A stretch of DNA of 64,000 bases from Kitasatospora sp. NBC_00240 (GCF_026342405.1 NZ_JAPEMU010000001.1:7440001-7504000), one strand, 5' to 3'. Counted from the stretch's first letter, positions 41,123-50,015 are shown. The notes: a model not told the origin generated them from the letters alone. Made by a program: numbers and translations.

Positions 41123-42094
41123 TCACCCGTTGGGGGCCTCGCCGCGGTGTCGCGCCAGCGCCGCCCGCTCCTCCTCCGGGGTGAATCCGCTCTGCAGCGG
41201 CGGCTCGCCGCGTCCGCGGTCCCAGGCGAGGACGTCGGCGGCGGTCACCGCCAGCGGGGTGGCGGGCAGGCCGGCCGACCGGGCGCGGGCCGAGCTGCGT
41301 TGCTGAGTTGGCCAGTTGTCCCGTACGAGGGGGAAGAAGGGCGCCACGCCGTCGGGCGAGACCGGCACGATCTCCACCTGGGTGCCGGCGACCTGCGCGC
41401 AGGTCCGGATCAGCCCGCCGAGGGTGACCGGCTCGGCCGGGCCCACCGCGTTGTAGGCGCCCGGGCGGTCGTCCGCGAGCAGTTGCACCACCAGGCGGGC
41501 GAGGTCACGGGAGTCGACGATCTGGACGGGCTGGTCGGCGTCGCCCGGCAGGGCGACCCGGCCGCCGCGGGCGGCCCGGCGCACCCAGTAGGTGAACATG
41601 TCGGAGGGGTCGTGCGGGCCGGCCACCTTTCCGGGCCGTACGACGGTCGCCCGCGGGCCGTAGCGGGCCACCACGTCATCCTCGCAGGCCACTTTGAGCG
41701 GGCCGTAGGTCTCCTCGACGAGCTCCTCGGTGTCGCGTACGGGGGTACGCCGCGGCGCGTCCTCGTCGGCGCCGGGCCCTACGCCGCTGCGCCGGTAGAC
41801 CGCGTTGCTGGAGATGAACAGGTAGCGGCCGACCCGGTCGGCCAGTGCGTCCATCGCCCGGCCGACGTGACGTGGGACGTAGCCGCTGACGTCCACCACC
41901 GCGTCCCAACGGCCCTGGCCGAGCGCGGAGTAGTCGTCGGTGTCGCGGTCGCCGGCCAGTCGGGTCAGGCCGGGGAACAGGCCGGTCCCGGTTCTGCCCC
42001 GGCCGAAGAGGGTGACGTCGGCCCCGCTCCGCAGCGCGTCCTCCACCACGGCCCGGCCGACGAACGACGTACCGCCCAACACAAGAATTCGCAT
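41123..42094 (-). CDS. NAD-dependent epimerase/dehydratase (extended SDR)
   Basis: This 323-residue protein has the SDR nucleotide fold (MRILVLGGTSFVGRAVVEDAL), the DVSGYVPRHV strand, YLFISSNAVY with the Tyr of the active site region, VARYGPRATVVRPGKVAGPHDP, and a final SDR domain (GLIRTCAQVAGTQVEIV). It resembles actinobacterial epimerases often annotated as reductases. YxxxK is only partly readable (ETYGPLKVACE), giving Tyr and Lys in the correct order. Substrate is unknown. Its ATG has a TAGGGT -10-like box about eight bases ahead, so the message may be nearly leaderless. Confidence 0.9.
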   Translation of the reverse strand: MRILVLGGTSFVGRAVVEDALRSGADVTLFGRGRTGTGLFPGLTRLAGDRDTDDYSALGQGRWDAVVDVSGYVPRHVGRAMDALADRVGRYLFISSNAVYRRSGVGPGADEDAPRRTPVRDTEELVEETYGPLKVACEDDVVARYGPRATVVRPGKVAGPHDPSDMFTYWVRRAARGGRVALPGDADQPVQIVDSRDLARLVVQLLADDRPGAYNAVGPAEPVTLGGLIRTCAQVAGTQVEIVPVSPDGVAPFFPLVRDNWPTQQRSSARARSAGLPATPLAVTAADVLAWDRGRGEPPLQSGFTPEEERAALARHRGEAPNG

Positions 42095-42204
42095 GGTTCC
42101 CGACCCTAGTCACGTCCGGCGGTCGGGCCGACCGGATTTGCGCGGCGAAGGACCGGGCGCGGGCTCCGGGGTCGAGCGGCGCGGCGGCGCCCCGGGCCGG
42201 GTGC

Positions 42205-43326
42205 TCAGTCCTCCACCCAGCCCCGGCGGTGGGCCTGCCAGCCGAGCTGGACCCTGGTCTCGGCGTGGGCGAGCTCCATGACGGCCTTGATCCGCCGCTG
42301 AACGGTGCGCAGGCCGAGGCCGAGCTGGTTGGCCACGGCCTGGTCGGTGGAGCCGGCCAGCAGCAGGGCCAGGATCCGGCGGTCGGTGCCGACGGGCTCG
42401 CCGGCCGGGGCGTTGCCGACCACGGGCAGGCCGGCCTCCAGGCCGAGCGGCTGGGCCCAGGCCCAGACCTGTTCGAACAGGATGGTCATCAGGTTCACCA
42501 GCCCGGGGGCGCGGACCAGCAGGGCGGCCGGCTCCCCGGCCTCCCCGGGCGTGGTCAGCGGGACGAGGGCGAGGGTGCCGTCGGCGATGATCAGCTTGGT
42601 CGGGACCTGGTCGACCACTCTGATCCGCTGGTCCCGCCCGAGCGCCTCGAACAGGGCTTCGGCGGTGTGCGGAGCACCGAGGGAGTGCCGTCCGATGACC
42701 ACGCGGTAGGCCACGCCGCGCTCGACCGCCTCGGTCTCGGCGCCGGTCGCGTCGGCCGGGACGACGTCGTACTGGCCGGTGACCAGGGCCAGCAGTTCGT
42801 GCTTGGCGCCGCGCTGGACCTGCTCGACCCGGTGGCCGATCGCGGCCGGGCCGACCACCACCTCGACCAGGTCCCGGTGGGCGTCGTCGGAGGTCGCGGC
42901 GCGGTAGGCCTCGGCCAGGGCGGCCGCCGAGAGCTCCGCCTGCCGCAGGGCGTGCCGCCGGCCGGCGAGCAGGGCCTCCAGGGCGACGGCGGGCGGCGCG
43001 GCGGAGTACCGGAGGACGGGCTGCCCGGGTGCGGCGTCCTCGGGGCCGGGGCCGGGCAGCGCGGGGGCAGCGGGGCCGGGCGCGGCGGGGGAGGCGCCTT
43101 CGGTGGTGGTGCGGTTCGCCCGGGCGCCTTCGGGGGCGGGACGGGTGCTGTCGTCGTGCCGGGCCGCGATCAGCCCTTGGGCGGCCAGCTCGCCGAGCGC
43201 GACGGTGGTCTCGTCCGGTGGGGTGCCGGAGCGCCGGGCGAGTTCGCCGGCGCCGGCCGGGCCATGGGTGACGAGGTCGGTGTAGAGCCGTTCGGCCAGG
43301 TCGCTCAGCCCCACGACAGCCAGCAC
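42205..43326 (-). CDS. TrmB/LuxR-like transcriptional regulator
   Basis: This 373-residue protein begins with a winged helix-like region (LSDLAERLYTDLVTHGPAGAGELARRSGTPPDETTVALGELAAQGLI), as in TrmB. A long Pro/Ala linker follows, then an alpha/beta domain (ALLAGRRHALRQAELSAAALAE, LVEVVVGPAAIGHRVEQVQ, KLIIADGTLALVPL), and a C-terminal LuxR-type helix-turn-helix (DRRILALLLAGSTDQAVANQLGLGLRTVQRRI). Such fusions are frequent in Streptomyces and are often called helix-turn-helix domain proteins. The GTG at 43326 follows GGAGGTACAAGGG. Ligand unknown. Confidence 0.88.
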   Translation of the reverse strand: MLAVVGLSDLAERLYTDLVTHGPAGAGELARRSGTPPDETTVALGELAAQGLIAARHDDSTRPAPEGARANRTTTEGASPAAPGPAAPALPGPGPEDAAPGQPVLRYSAAPPAVALEALLAGRRHALRQAELSAAALAEAYRAATSDDAHRDLVEVVVGPAAIGHRVEQVQRGAKHELLALVTGQYDVVPADATGAETEAVERGVAYRVVIGRHSLGAPHTAEALFEALGRDQRIRVVDQVPTKLIIADGTLALVPLTTPGEAGEPAALLVRAPGLVNLMTILFEQVWAWAQPLGLEAGLPVVGNAPAGEPVGTDRRILALLLAGSTDQAVANQLGLGLRTVQRRIKAVMELAHAETRVQLGWQAHRRGWVED

Positions 43327-43574
43327 CCCTTGTACCTCCCAGGCTCGCGTTCTTGGCCCACGACCGGCGGGATCCCGCGCCGGCAGGGGCCCGCCAGGTA
43401 CATGATGACTGGCCAGGGGGCGTTTTTACCAGGGTTTGAAGATCGCGTTCCGGACGGCGGGGGTGTCCGGGCGGTCGCCGCCGGCCCGCCCGGCAGGCCG
43501 GTGGGGGCCGCTCCGGGGCGCGCGGGCGAGCCGTCCCCGGGCGGTCGCGAAACCCTCCCAAGCCCTAGGCTTGA

Positions 43575-43593
43575 GTCTCCTGCGGGGGGAGAC
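43575..43593 (+). promoter_or_regulatory. MerR-type operator candidate
   Basis: GTCTCC and GGAGAC flank a seven-base spacer (TGCGGGG), immediately upstream of the MerR start codon and overlapping the ribosome site region. A CTTGAG just ahead (43570-43575) could be the -35 box. It resembles the TipA-type GAGNCTCC sites bound by MerR regulators. Confidence 0.55.
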
Positions 43594-43599
43594 CCCAGA

Positions 43600-44544
43600 G
43601 TGGCGGACATGGACGACGACACCCTCCGCAGCATCGGCGAGCTGGCCGGGCTGACCGGTCTCACGGTCAAGACCATCCGGTTCTGGTCCGATGCGGGAGT
43701 GCTGCCGCCGACCGCCCGCACCCCCGCCGGCTACCGGCTGTACGGCCAGGACGCGCTGGTCCGGCTGGGCCTCGTCCGCACCCTGCGTGACCTCGGGGTC
43801 GATCTCGCCGCGATCCAGCGGGTGCTGGCTCAGGAGATCGGCCTCGCCGAGGTCGCGGCGGTGCACGCCGAGGCCCTGGACGCACAGATCCGCACGCTGC
43901 AGCTGCGCAGGGCGATCCTGCGCGCGGCGGCCGGGCGAGGGGCCACACCCGAGGAGATGGAACTGATGCACAGGCTCGCCAAGCTCTCCGACCGGGAACG
44001 CACCGGTCTGATCAACGACTTCATCGACCAGGTCTTCGAGGGCCTGGACGTCGGCCCGGAGTTCCTGGCCGGGCTGCAGGCGGCCATGCCGCGGTTGCCG
44101 GACGACCCCACGGCGGAGCAGGTGGACGCGTGGGTGGAACTGGCCGAACTGGTCCAGGACCCGGAGTTCCGGGCCGGTGTCCGCCGGGCGGCCGCCGACC
44201 AGGTCGGCTCCCGCGATCAGGTGGCGGAACCGGACCCGGAGGCGGCCGCCCGGCTGGCCGATCTGCTCCGGGGGCGGACGGCAGCGGCCCGCGCCGCCGG
44301 TGTCGGTCCCGCCTCGGCGGCGGCGCGGCCGGTCGTGGACGAGCTCGTCGGCGCCTACGCGCGGCTGTCCGGGCGGGAGGACGGCCCGGAGTTCCGGGCC
44401 TGGCTGCTGGAGCGGCTGGAGGTCGCCGCCGACTCGCGGTACGAGCGGTACTGGCACCTGGTGGCGGTGGTCGACGGGCGGCCGCCGGCGCCCGCGCTGG
44501 CCCCGGCGGTCGAGTGGCTGGTGGGTGCCTTGCGGGCGGCCTGA
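43600..44544 (+). CDS. MerR family transcriptional regulator
   Basis: This 314-residue protein has the MerR winged helix domain (IGELAGLTGLTVKTIRFWSDAGVLPPTARTPAGYRLYG), a dimerisation helix (VAAVHAEALDAQIRTLQLRRAIL) and a C-terminal alpha-helical effector-like domain of about 200 residues that I cannot assign. It is longer than simple MerR proteins and resembles multidrug-responsive types. The GTG at 43600 gives good spacing to GGGGGGA; an ATG at 43609 is an alternative. A palindrome lies directly upstream, and a strong terminator follows the gene. Confidence 0.9.
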   Translation: MADMDDDTLRSIGELAGLTGLTVKTIRFWSDAGVLPPTARTPAGYRLYGQDALVRLGLVRTLRDLGVDLAAIQRVLAQEIGLAEVAAVHAEALDAQIRTLQLRRAILRAAAGRGATPEEMELMHRLAKLSDRERTGLINDFIDQVFEGLDVGPEFLAGLQAAMPRLPDDPTAEQVDAWVELAELVQDPEFRAGVRRAAADQVGSRDQVAEPDPEAAARLADLLRGRTAAARAAGVGPASAAARPVVDELVGAYARLSGREDGPEFRAWLLERLEVAADSRYERYWHLVAVVDGRPPAPALAPAVEWLVGALRAA

Positions 44545-44631
44545 TGCCGGTCCGGCCGTGGGGCACGGGGCGCCTTCGGCCGGTCCGGATCGCCGCCCGC
44601 AGGCCCGGGTGGCGCGGTGCGGCGCCCGCTC

Positions 44632-44672
44632 AGGGGTTGCCCGTCCTCCGATGTCGGGGGCGGGCAACCCCT
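44632..44672 (+). terminator. MerR gene terminator
   Basis: A perfect 12-bp stem, AGGGGTTGCCCG with CGGGCAACCCCT, closes a 17-base loop holding a smaller CCGA-TCGG hairpin. The tail TTCCTCTTTTGTT follows. This is the most typical rho-independent terminator of the window. Confidence 0.92.
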
Positions 44673-44769
44673 TTCCTCTTTTGTTCCTGCACGCAACCAT
44701 CTACCGTGGCTGTCCGATCTCCGTGGGCGCTGACGCCGGCGGACCCGCCCGGAAGGGGAACTGACGGGG

Positions 44770-44787
44770 ACTTGGTCTGTACCAAGT
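44770..44787. promoter_or_regulatory. HutC/DasR-like operator, site 1, upstream of the sugar ABC operon
   Basis: A perfect palindrome ACTTGGT-CTGT-ACCAAGT resembles the GntR/HutC-type GT-N-TA-N-AC motif used for sugar operons in Streptomyces, with TG in place of TA. It lies about 340 bp ahead of the binding-protein gene. Confidence 0.65.
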
Positions 44788-44852
44788 GCCGATTTCTTTG
44801 CTCGGCGGCCACTTTCGAGGCACCCTCTGCACCCCCAGCATCGATTCGGTAA

Positions 44853-44868
44853 AGAGGTCTAGGCCTCT
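44853..44868. promoter_or_regulatory. HutC/DasR-like operator, site 2
   Basis: AGAGGTCTAGGCCTCT contains AGGTCTAGGCCT, close to the core of DasR boxes (TGGTCTAGACCA). It lies 82 bp from site 1 (centre to centre) and about 260 bp ahead of the start codon. The two together suggest cooperative repression. Confidence 0.55.
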
Positions 44869-45128
44869 GTCCGCAGGTGGTGCACTCTGACTCACGCGGC
44901 AGACGACGGTGGCCCGCAGCCTTGACCAGGCACTGGCGCCGACCTCGCGGTCCCGCATGCTGCGGCCGCGCGCACGGCCGCACACCGCGCAGTCGAAAAG
45001 TTCAGTCGAAAAGCATCCGGGCGTTCACGGGCCGGCAGCGTCACCCTCGGCCCCGATCCTGCCCGTCCCCCACTCTTCGAAGCCCCTCCACAGGTGGCTT
45101 CAGGTCAACTCATAAGGCGGTAACTCCC

Positions 45129-46403
45129 ATGAACCGATCTGTACTTCTCCTTTCGGCGGCCTGTGTGACCGGTGCGCTGGTGCTGACGGGTTGTGGCAGC
45201 AGTGGTGGTGGTTCGGATGCTTCGTCGGGTGGTACGACGACGATCAAGTTGGTGGCGGCGGACTACGGTGACTCGGCGGCGAACGGGTCGAAGGCGTACT
45301 GGGACGGTGTGGTGAAGGGGTTCGAGGCGGCGAACCCGAAGATCAAGGTCGATGTCCAGGTGGTCAACTGGAACGACATCGACAAGCAGGTCAAGACGAT
45401 GATCCAGTCGGGGAACTACCCGGATGTGCTGCAGACGGGTGGGTACGCGGACAAGGTGGCGGACGATCTGCTGTACAAGGCGGCGGACGTGCTGTCGCCG
45501 GCGACGCAGTCGAACTTCATCGAGACGTTCTCCAAGGCGGGTCAGGTGAAGGGGACGCAGTACGGGATCCCGTTCGTGTCCTCGGCGCGGGCGTTCTTCT
45601 ACAACAAGGCGATTTTCGCGCAGGCGGGGATCACCGAGGCGCCGAAGACGTGGGACGAGGTGAAGAAGGACGCGGAGCTGATCAAGGCGAAGGTTCCGGG
45701 TGTGACCCCGTACGCGCTGCCGCTGGGCCCGGAGGAGGCGCAGGGCGAGAGCATGATGTGGGAGCTGGGCAACGGCGGCGGGGTGACGGACGCGTCGGGG
45801 AAGTACGCGTTGAACTCGGCGGCGAACGTGGAGACGTTCTCGTGGCTGAAGGCGAACCTGGTGGACCCGGGTCTGACGTACCCGAACCCGGCGACGACGG
45901 ATCGTAAGACGGCGTTCGCGGACTTCGGTGCGGGGAAGGCGGCGATGCTGAACGGGCACCCGTCGCTGATCCAGAAGTCGAAGGACGGGAAGGTGGACTA
46001 CGCGGTGGCGCCGATCCCGGGCAAGGCGGGGCCGCTGAAGTCGACGCTGGGTGTGGCGGACTGGGTGATGGCGTTCAAGAAGAACGGTCACCAGGCGCAG
46101 GTGAAGGCGTTCCTGGACTTCGCGTACAACAAGGAGAACACCCTCAAGTTCGACGAGCTGTACAACCTGATGCCGGTGACGCAGGACACGCTGAAGGAGA
46201 TGACGGCGAGCGGGAAGCACGCGGACCTGGAGCCGTTCTTCGCGCTGCTGCCGTCGGCGGCGTTCTACCCGCTGGGTGACACCAGCTGGGACGCGGTGTC
46301 CGCGGAGATCAAGAAGAGTGGTGGCACCGCCGTCGCCGGCGACCCGGCCGCCGTCCTCGGCGACCTCCAGAAGAAGGCCGAAGCCGCGGCCGCCGACAAG
46401 TAG
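45129..46403 (+). CDS. Sugar ABC transporter substrate-binding lipoprotein
   Basis: This 424-residue family 1 solute-binding protein has a lipoprotein signal (CVTGALVLTGC, lipidated Cys22) and the typical regions ANPKIKVDVQVVNWNDIDKQV, IQSGNYPDVLQTGGYADKVADD, GIPFVSSARAFFYNKAIF, and AFADFGAGKAAMLNGHPSLI. It is likely to bind a mono- or oligosaccharide and hand it to the two permeases downstream. Codon use is unusual: third positions are mostly G from about 45150 to 46310, whereas neighbours prefer C, then it returns to C at the end. A hairpin and repeats separate it from the permeases. Start ATG at 45129; ribosome site AAGGCGG. Confidence 0.95.
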   Translation: MNRSVLLLSAACVTGALVLTGCGSSGGGSDASSGGTTTIKLVAADYGDSAANGSKAYWDGVVKGFEAANPKIKVDVQVVNWNDIDKQVKTMIQSGNYPDVLQTGGYADKVADDLLYKAADVLSPATQSNFIETFSKAGQVKGTQYGIPFVSSARAFFYNKAIFAQAGITEAPKTWDEVKKDAELIKAKVPGVTPYALPLGPEEAQGESMMWELGNGGGVTDASGKYALNSAANVETFSWLKANLVDPGLTYPNPATTDRKTAFADFGAGKAAMLNGHPSLIQKSKDGKVDYAVAPIPGKAGPLKSTLGVADWVMAFKKNGHQAQVKAFLDFAYNKENTLKFDELYNLMPVTQDTLKEMTASGKHADLEPFFALLPSAAFYPLGDTSWDAVSAEIKKSGGTAVAGDPAAVLGDLQKKAEAAAADK

Positions 46404-46410
46404 TGCCCCT

Positions 46411-46446
46411 CGGGCCGGTGCCGGCCCCACCGCCGGCACCGGCCCG
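46411..46446 (+). terminator. Post-binding-protein hairpin (attenuator/RNA stabiliser)
   Basis: A perfect 15-bp stem (46411-46425 with 46432-46446) closes a six-base loop just eight bases after the stop. In binding-protein operons such hairpins reduce permease expression and stabilise the upstream message. Confidence 0.85.
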
Positions 46447-46513
46447 ACGCACCGCACCCGCAGCACCGTACCCGCAGCACCGCGCTCGCTCCGCAAGGGC
46501 CACCGCACACCCG

Positions 46514-46605
46514 CACCACCACCGCTCACACACCCGCACCACCACCGCTCACACACCCGCACCACCACCGCTCACACACCCGCACCAGCACCGCTCACGC
46601 ACCCG
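46514..46605. repeat. 23-bp tandem repeat between binding protein and permease genes
   Basis: Four head-to-tail copies of CACCACCACCGCTCACACAC followed by CCG, the fourth degenerate, lie in a 426-bp gap inside the operon. The plus strand is almost free of G and the rest of the gap to 46800 continues with CAC/CGC-rich low complexity. It is strongly C-skewed and noncoding. Confidence 0.85.
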
Positions 46606-46829
46606 CAACGCCGGGCCTGCGAAGAGCCGGCACAGCCGACGAGCGCAGGCAGGGCCCGCGTACGCGACATCCCCGTACGCCCGCCCCGCGCACCCGGCTC
46701 CCGCGCACACAGCATCTGTGTACTCCGTGCCCGCGCACCGCGCTCCCCGCGCCCCGCACGCACCGCGCACCACCACCGCACACCGTGCGGCGGCCCACAC
46801 CGCCGCACACCAAGGGAAGGCCTTACCCC

Positions 46830-47765
46830 GTGTCGCTCAAGACCGCCGAGCCCGGTGCCGACCGGGCACGCCGGGGCACCCCGGCGGGCAGGCGCTCCGG
46901 CCTGGCCAGGCTCGGTCCGCTGCCCTGGATCGCCCCGGCCGTCCTGCTCATCCTGCTCGTGGTGCTCTGGCCCGTCTACGAGATGGTCCACACCTCCTTC
47001 CTGCGGATCAGCACCACCGGCTTCGTCCGCGGATCGGCCGGCTTCGACAAGTACTCCAAGCTCTTCGACGAGCCGGACTTCGTCCCGGTGCTCGGCTGGA
47101 CCTTGGTCTGGACGGTCGTCGTGGTCGTGCTGACGATGGTGCTGTCGCTGGCCCTGGCGCAGTTGTTCAACCAGCAGTTCCCCGGTCGCCGGCTCACCCG
47201 CTGGGCGCTGATCGCCCCCTGGGCCGCGTCCGTGCTGATGACCGCCATCGGCTTCAAGTGGATGCTCGACCGCACAGCCGGCGTCCTCAACACCGCCCTC
47301 ACCGACCTCGGGATCATCGACGGCCCGCAGGACTGGCTCGGCGACCCCGGCTCCGCCAAACCCTGGATGGTCCTGGTCGCGGTGTTCGTGTCACTGCCGT
47401 TCACCACCTACACCATCCTCGCCGGCCTGCAGACCGTCCCCGCCGAGGTCTACGAGGCCGCCAAGGTCGACGGCACCGGCCCCTGGCAGACCTACCGCCT
47501 GATCACCCTCCCGCTGCTGCGCCCCGCGCTGCTGGTCGGCCTGGTGATCAACCTGATCAACGTCTTCAACTCCTTCCCCGTCATCTGGGGCATGACCCAG
47601 GGCGGCCCGAACAGCGGTACCGCGACCAGCACCGTGTTCGCCTTCCAGTTGATGAACACCGACATCGGCGAGTCCGCCGCGATGTCCGTGATCAACTTCG
47701 GCCTGGTCGTGGTCATGGTGCTGCTCTTCCTCAAGGTCAGCCGCTGGAACGAGGGAGAGAACTGA
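46830..47765 (+). CDS. Sugar ABC transporter permease, MalF type
   Basis: This 311-residue permease has six predicted membrane helices starting at LGPLPWIAPAVLLILLVVLW and the EAA loop EVYEAAKVDGTGPWQTYRLITLPLLRP that docks to the ATPase. It is the first of two permeases. The cognate ATPase is absent; in Streptomyces carbohydrate importers commonly share MsiK. The GTG at 46830 follows AAGGGAAGG. Its stop and the next start overlap (TGATG). Confidence 0.95.
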   Translation: MSLKTAEPGADRARRGTPAGRRSGLARLGPLPWIAPAVLLILLVVLWPVYEMVHTSFLRISTTGFVRGSAGFDKYSKLFDEPDFVPVLGWTLVWTVVVVVLTMVLSLALAQLFNQQFPGRRLTRWALIAPWAASVLMTAIGFKWMLDRTAGVLNTALTDLGIIDGPQDWLGDPGSAKPWMVLVAVFVSLPFTTYTILAGLQTVPAEVYEAAKVDGTGPWQTYRLITLPLLRPALLVGLVINLINVFNSFPVIWGMTQGGPNSGTATSTVFAFQLMNTDIGESAAMSVINFGLVVVMVLLFLKVSRWNEGEN

Positions 47766-48742
47766 TGTCTCAGCACGAAACCACCGCCGCCGCGCCCGTC
47801 GGCGACCCGGCACCCGCCGGGGCCGCGCCGACCGTGACCGCCGAGGCCGTGCGGCCCGCCGCCACCGCCGGCGGGGCCGGCAGGTCCCGCTCCGGCGAAG
47901 CCCGTTCCACCGCCAAGGTCCGCAAGCCGATCCGGCCGCGTACGGTGGTCGTCGCGGCGGTCGCGTGGCTGCTGGCGGCGCTGTTCCTCATCCCCTACCT
48001 GGAGATGATCGTCACCGCGCTGCGGCCCGCCGACGAACTGCGCGACGCCACCTACCTGCCCTCGCACTTCGAATGGTCCAACCTGATCAAGGTCTGGACC
48101 GACTCCACCCTCGGCGGCAACCTGCGCGTCACCCTGCTCGTCGCCGCCGGCTCCACCCTGCTCGTCCTGCTCGTCGCCCTGCCCGCCGCCTACTACACCG
48201 CCCGCATCAAGTACCGCGGCCGCAAACTCTTCCTGCTGCTCGTCCTGGTCACCCAGATGTTCCAGCCCACCTCCCTGCTGGTCGGCCTCTACCGCGAGTT
48301 CTACCAGTTCGGGATGCTCAACTCGGTCTGGACCCTGATCATCTGCAACGCCGCCTTCAACCTCGCGTTCGCCATCTGGATCCTCACCGCCTACATCTCC
48401 TCCATACCGGTGGAGTTGGAGGAAGCAGCCCAGATCGACGGCCTCGGCCGACTCGGCGCCCTGCGCCGCGTCACCATCCCCCTCGCCATGCCCGGCATCG
48501 TCACCGCCCTCATCTTCACCTTCATCTCCGCCTGGAACGAATTCGTGATGGGCCTGCGCCTCACCACCGTCCCCGAGAGCCAGCCCCTCACCGTCGGCAT
48601 CAACAACTTCATCGGCAACTACACCGTCCAGTGGAACTACCTCTTCGCCGGATCCGTCGTCGCCATCCTCCCCGTCGTCGTCCTGTTCGCCTTCATCGAA
48701 CGCCAGGTCGTCTCCGGCCTCACCGCCGGATCCGTCAAATAG
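47765..48742 (+). CDS. Sugar ABC transporter permease, MalG type
   Basis: This 325-residue permease carries an N-terminal Ala/Pro-rich cytoplasmic extension of about 55 residues, then six helices and the EAA loop PVELEEAAQIDGLGRLGALRRVTIPLAMPGI. It pairs with the upstream permease and the binding lipoprotein to import a sugar. The ATG overlaps the upstream stop by one base, so both permeases are translated together. The long N-terminal extension is not usual in MalG. A hairpin terminator lies about 130 bp downstream. Confidence 0.95.
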   Translation: MSQHETTAAAPVGDPAPAGAAPTVTAEAVRPAATAGGAGRSRSGEARSTAKVRKPIRPRTVVVAAVAWLLAALFLIPYLEMIVTALRPADELRDATYLPSHFEWSNLIKVWTDSTLGGNLRVTLLVAAGSTLLVLLVALPAAYYTARIKYRGRKLFLLLVLVTQMFQPTSLLVGLYREFYQFGMLNSVWTLIICNAAFNLAFAIWILTAYISSIPVELEEAAQIDGLGRLGALRRVTIPLAMPGIVTALIFTFISAWNEFVMGLRLTTVPESQPLTVGINNFIGNYTVQWNYLFAGSVVAILPVVVLFAFIERQVVSGLTAGSVK

Positions 48743-48869
48743 CACCACGCACAACGGCGAAGGCCCCGCCGCCCCCGATCCGCCACCGCCTGCTGCGCCA
48801 CCTGCCCCGTGCCCGACAACGAAGTCGGGCGTGGGGAAGGTCCGTTCGGGCCGGCAGCCGGCCGACCGA

Positions 48870-48912
48870 CCCGCACGCCCCGACGCGCTCAGGACGCGCC
48901 GGGGCGTGCGGG
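48870..48912. terminator. Bidirectional terminator between sugar operon and deacetylase gene
   Basis: A perfect 13-bp stem, CCCGCACGCCCCG with CGGGGCGTGCGGG, lies between two convergent transcripts, four bases from the deacetylase stop codon. A smaller GTGCCCGAC/GTCGGGC hairpin occurs at about 48811-48830. Confidence 0.88.
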
Positions 48913-48915
48913 CGT

Positions 48916-49863
48916 TCAGGGCACGGCGTCCGAGAGGCGGACGAACCGGCGCCCTTCGTCCAGCAGCCGGGGGACCGCGGTGGCGATGCCCGCGGCTGTG
49001 CCGGCGGCCGGGTGGTTCATGTGGGCCAGCACGATCGCCCCCGGCCCGGCCGCGGTGACCGCGGTGTGGACCTGCCCGGCGGTGAAGGTGGCGCCACCGT
49101 CGCCGTTGACCGTGAAGCCGGCGAAGCGCTCGCCGAGGTCGGCGACGATCCGGGCCGCCACGTCGTCCAGGTAGGCGGTGCCGGAGCGGAAGAACCGCGG
49201 TGGGCGGCCCAGCAGTTCGGTGAGTCCGGCCCGGTTGCCGGTGACCTCGTCGACGACTTCGCCGACGTCGCGGGTGCCGGGGATGTCGTAGGCGGACCGC
49301 CCGGAGACCGACAGCGGGCAGTGCCGGGTGCCGTGGTTGGCGATCTCGAACAGGGGGTCCGCCGCCAGCGCGCGGAAGACCGGCAGGTTGGCGTCGATCC
49401 AGCGCGAGTTGAGGAAGAGCGTCGCCGGTACCGCCCGGTCCCGGAGGAACCCGATCAGTGCCTCGTCGTAGCCGTTGCCCTGCGGCCCGCCGCAGGCGTC
49501 GAAGGTCAGCGCGATCGCCGCGTCGGCGGACGGCAGCCGGCTGAGCACGCCGGGGCCGTCGAACCCCCAACTGGTCGGCTCCGCCTGCCCGTAGCGGCTC
49601 ACCAGGTCGGCCCGGGTGACCGCCTCGGCGCGGCTCGCGGCCCCGGGCGGCGGGTCGGCCGAGCCCGGGACGGCGTCGGCCGCGGGGTCGCCGGGGGCGG
49701 CGGCCGTGGCGGGGGCGGAAGGCGCGGTGGTCGCGGGGGCGGAGCCGGCGGGCCGGACCGGCGCGGCGGCCCCGGCGCCCCCGCCGTCCCCGCCGGACGC
49801 CTGGCAGCCCGTCAGGGCGGCTCCGGCCAGGGCGGCCAGCAACTCCCGGCGACTGGGTGGCAT
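48916..49863 (-). CDS. Lipoprotein polysaccharide deacetylase
   Basis: This 315-residue protein has a signal that reads as both Tat-like (SRRELL) and lipoprotein (AALTGC, Cys20), a long Ala/Pro/Gly spacer (residues 25-80), and a NodB-like domain. The motifs are ALTFDACGG (D of the first motif), NHGTRHCPLS (the two zinc His), RPPRFFRSGTAYLDDVA and IVLAHMNHP. The usual TFDDG is replaced by TFDAC, the form seen in a separate subfamily of the fold, so the substrate (chitin, peptidoglycan or other amino sugar) is uncertain. ATG at 49863 follows GCGGGAGGG. Confidence 0.92.
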   Translation of the reverse strand: MPPSRRELLAALAGAALTGCQASGGDGGGAGAAAPVRPAGSAPATTAPSAPATAAAPGDPAADAVPGSADPPPGAASRAEAVTRADLVSRYGQAEPTSWGFDGPGVLSRLPSADAAIALTFDACGGPQGNGYDEALIGFLRDRAVPATLFLNSRWIDANLPVFRALAADPLFEIANHGTRHCPLSVSGRSAYDIPGTRDVGEVVDEVTGNRAGLTELLGRPPRFFRSGTAYLDDVAARIVADLGERFAGFTVNGDGGATFTAGQVHTAVTAAGPGAIVLAHMNHPAAGTAAGIATAVPRLLDEGRRFVRLSDAVP

Positions 49864-50015
49864 GTCGTTCCCTCCCGCGGTCCGGTGACGAGCCCCGGGG
49901 CGCTGTCCGGCGGCCGGGCCCGGATCGCCGCCCGTCCTGCGCCCACCGTAGGCAGGGCGGGCGGGGCGCCCCCGGGCGGACACACCCGGCGGGCCGTCCC
50001 GGCACACCCGGACGG

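Noticed and set aside
46514..46605. CRISPR-like short repeats
   Set aside because: Copies are head to tail without unique spacers; it is a minisatellite. The same applies to 60454-60668.
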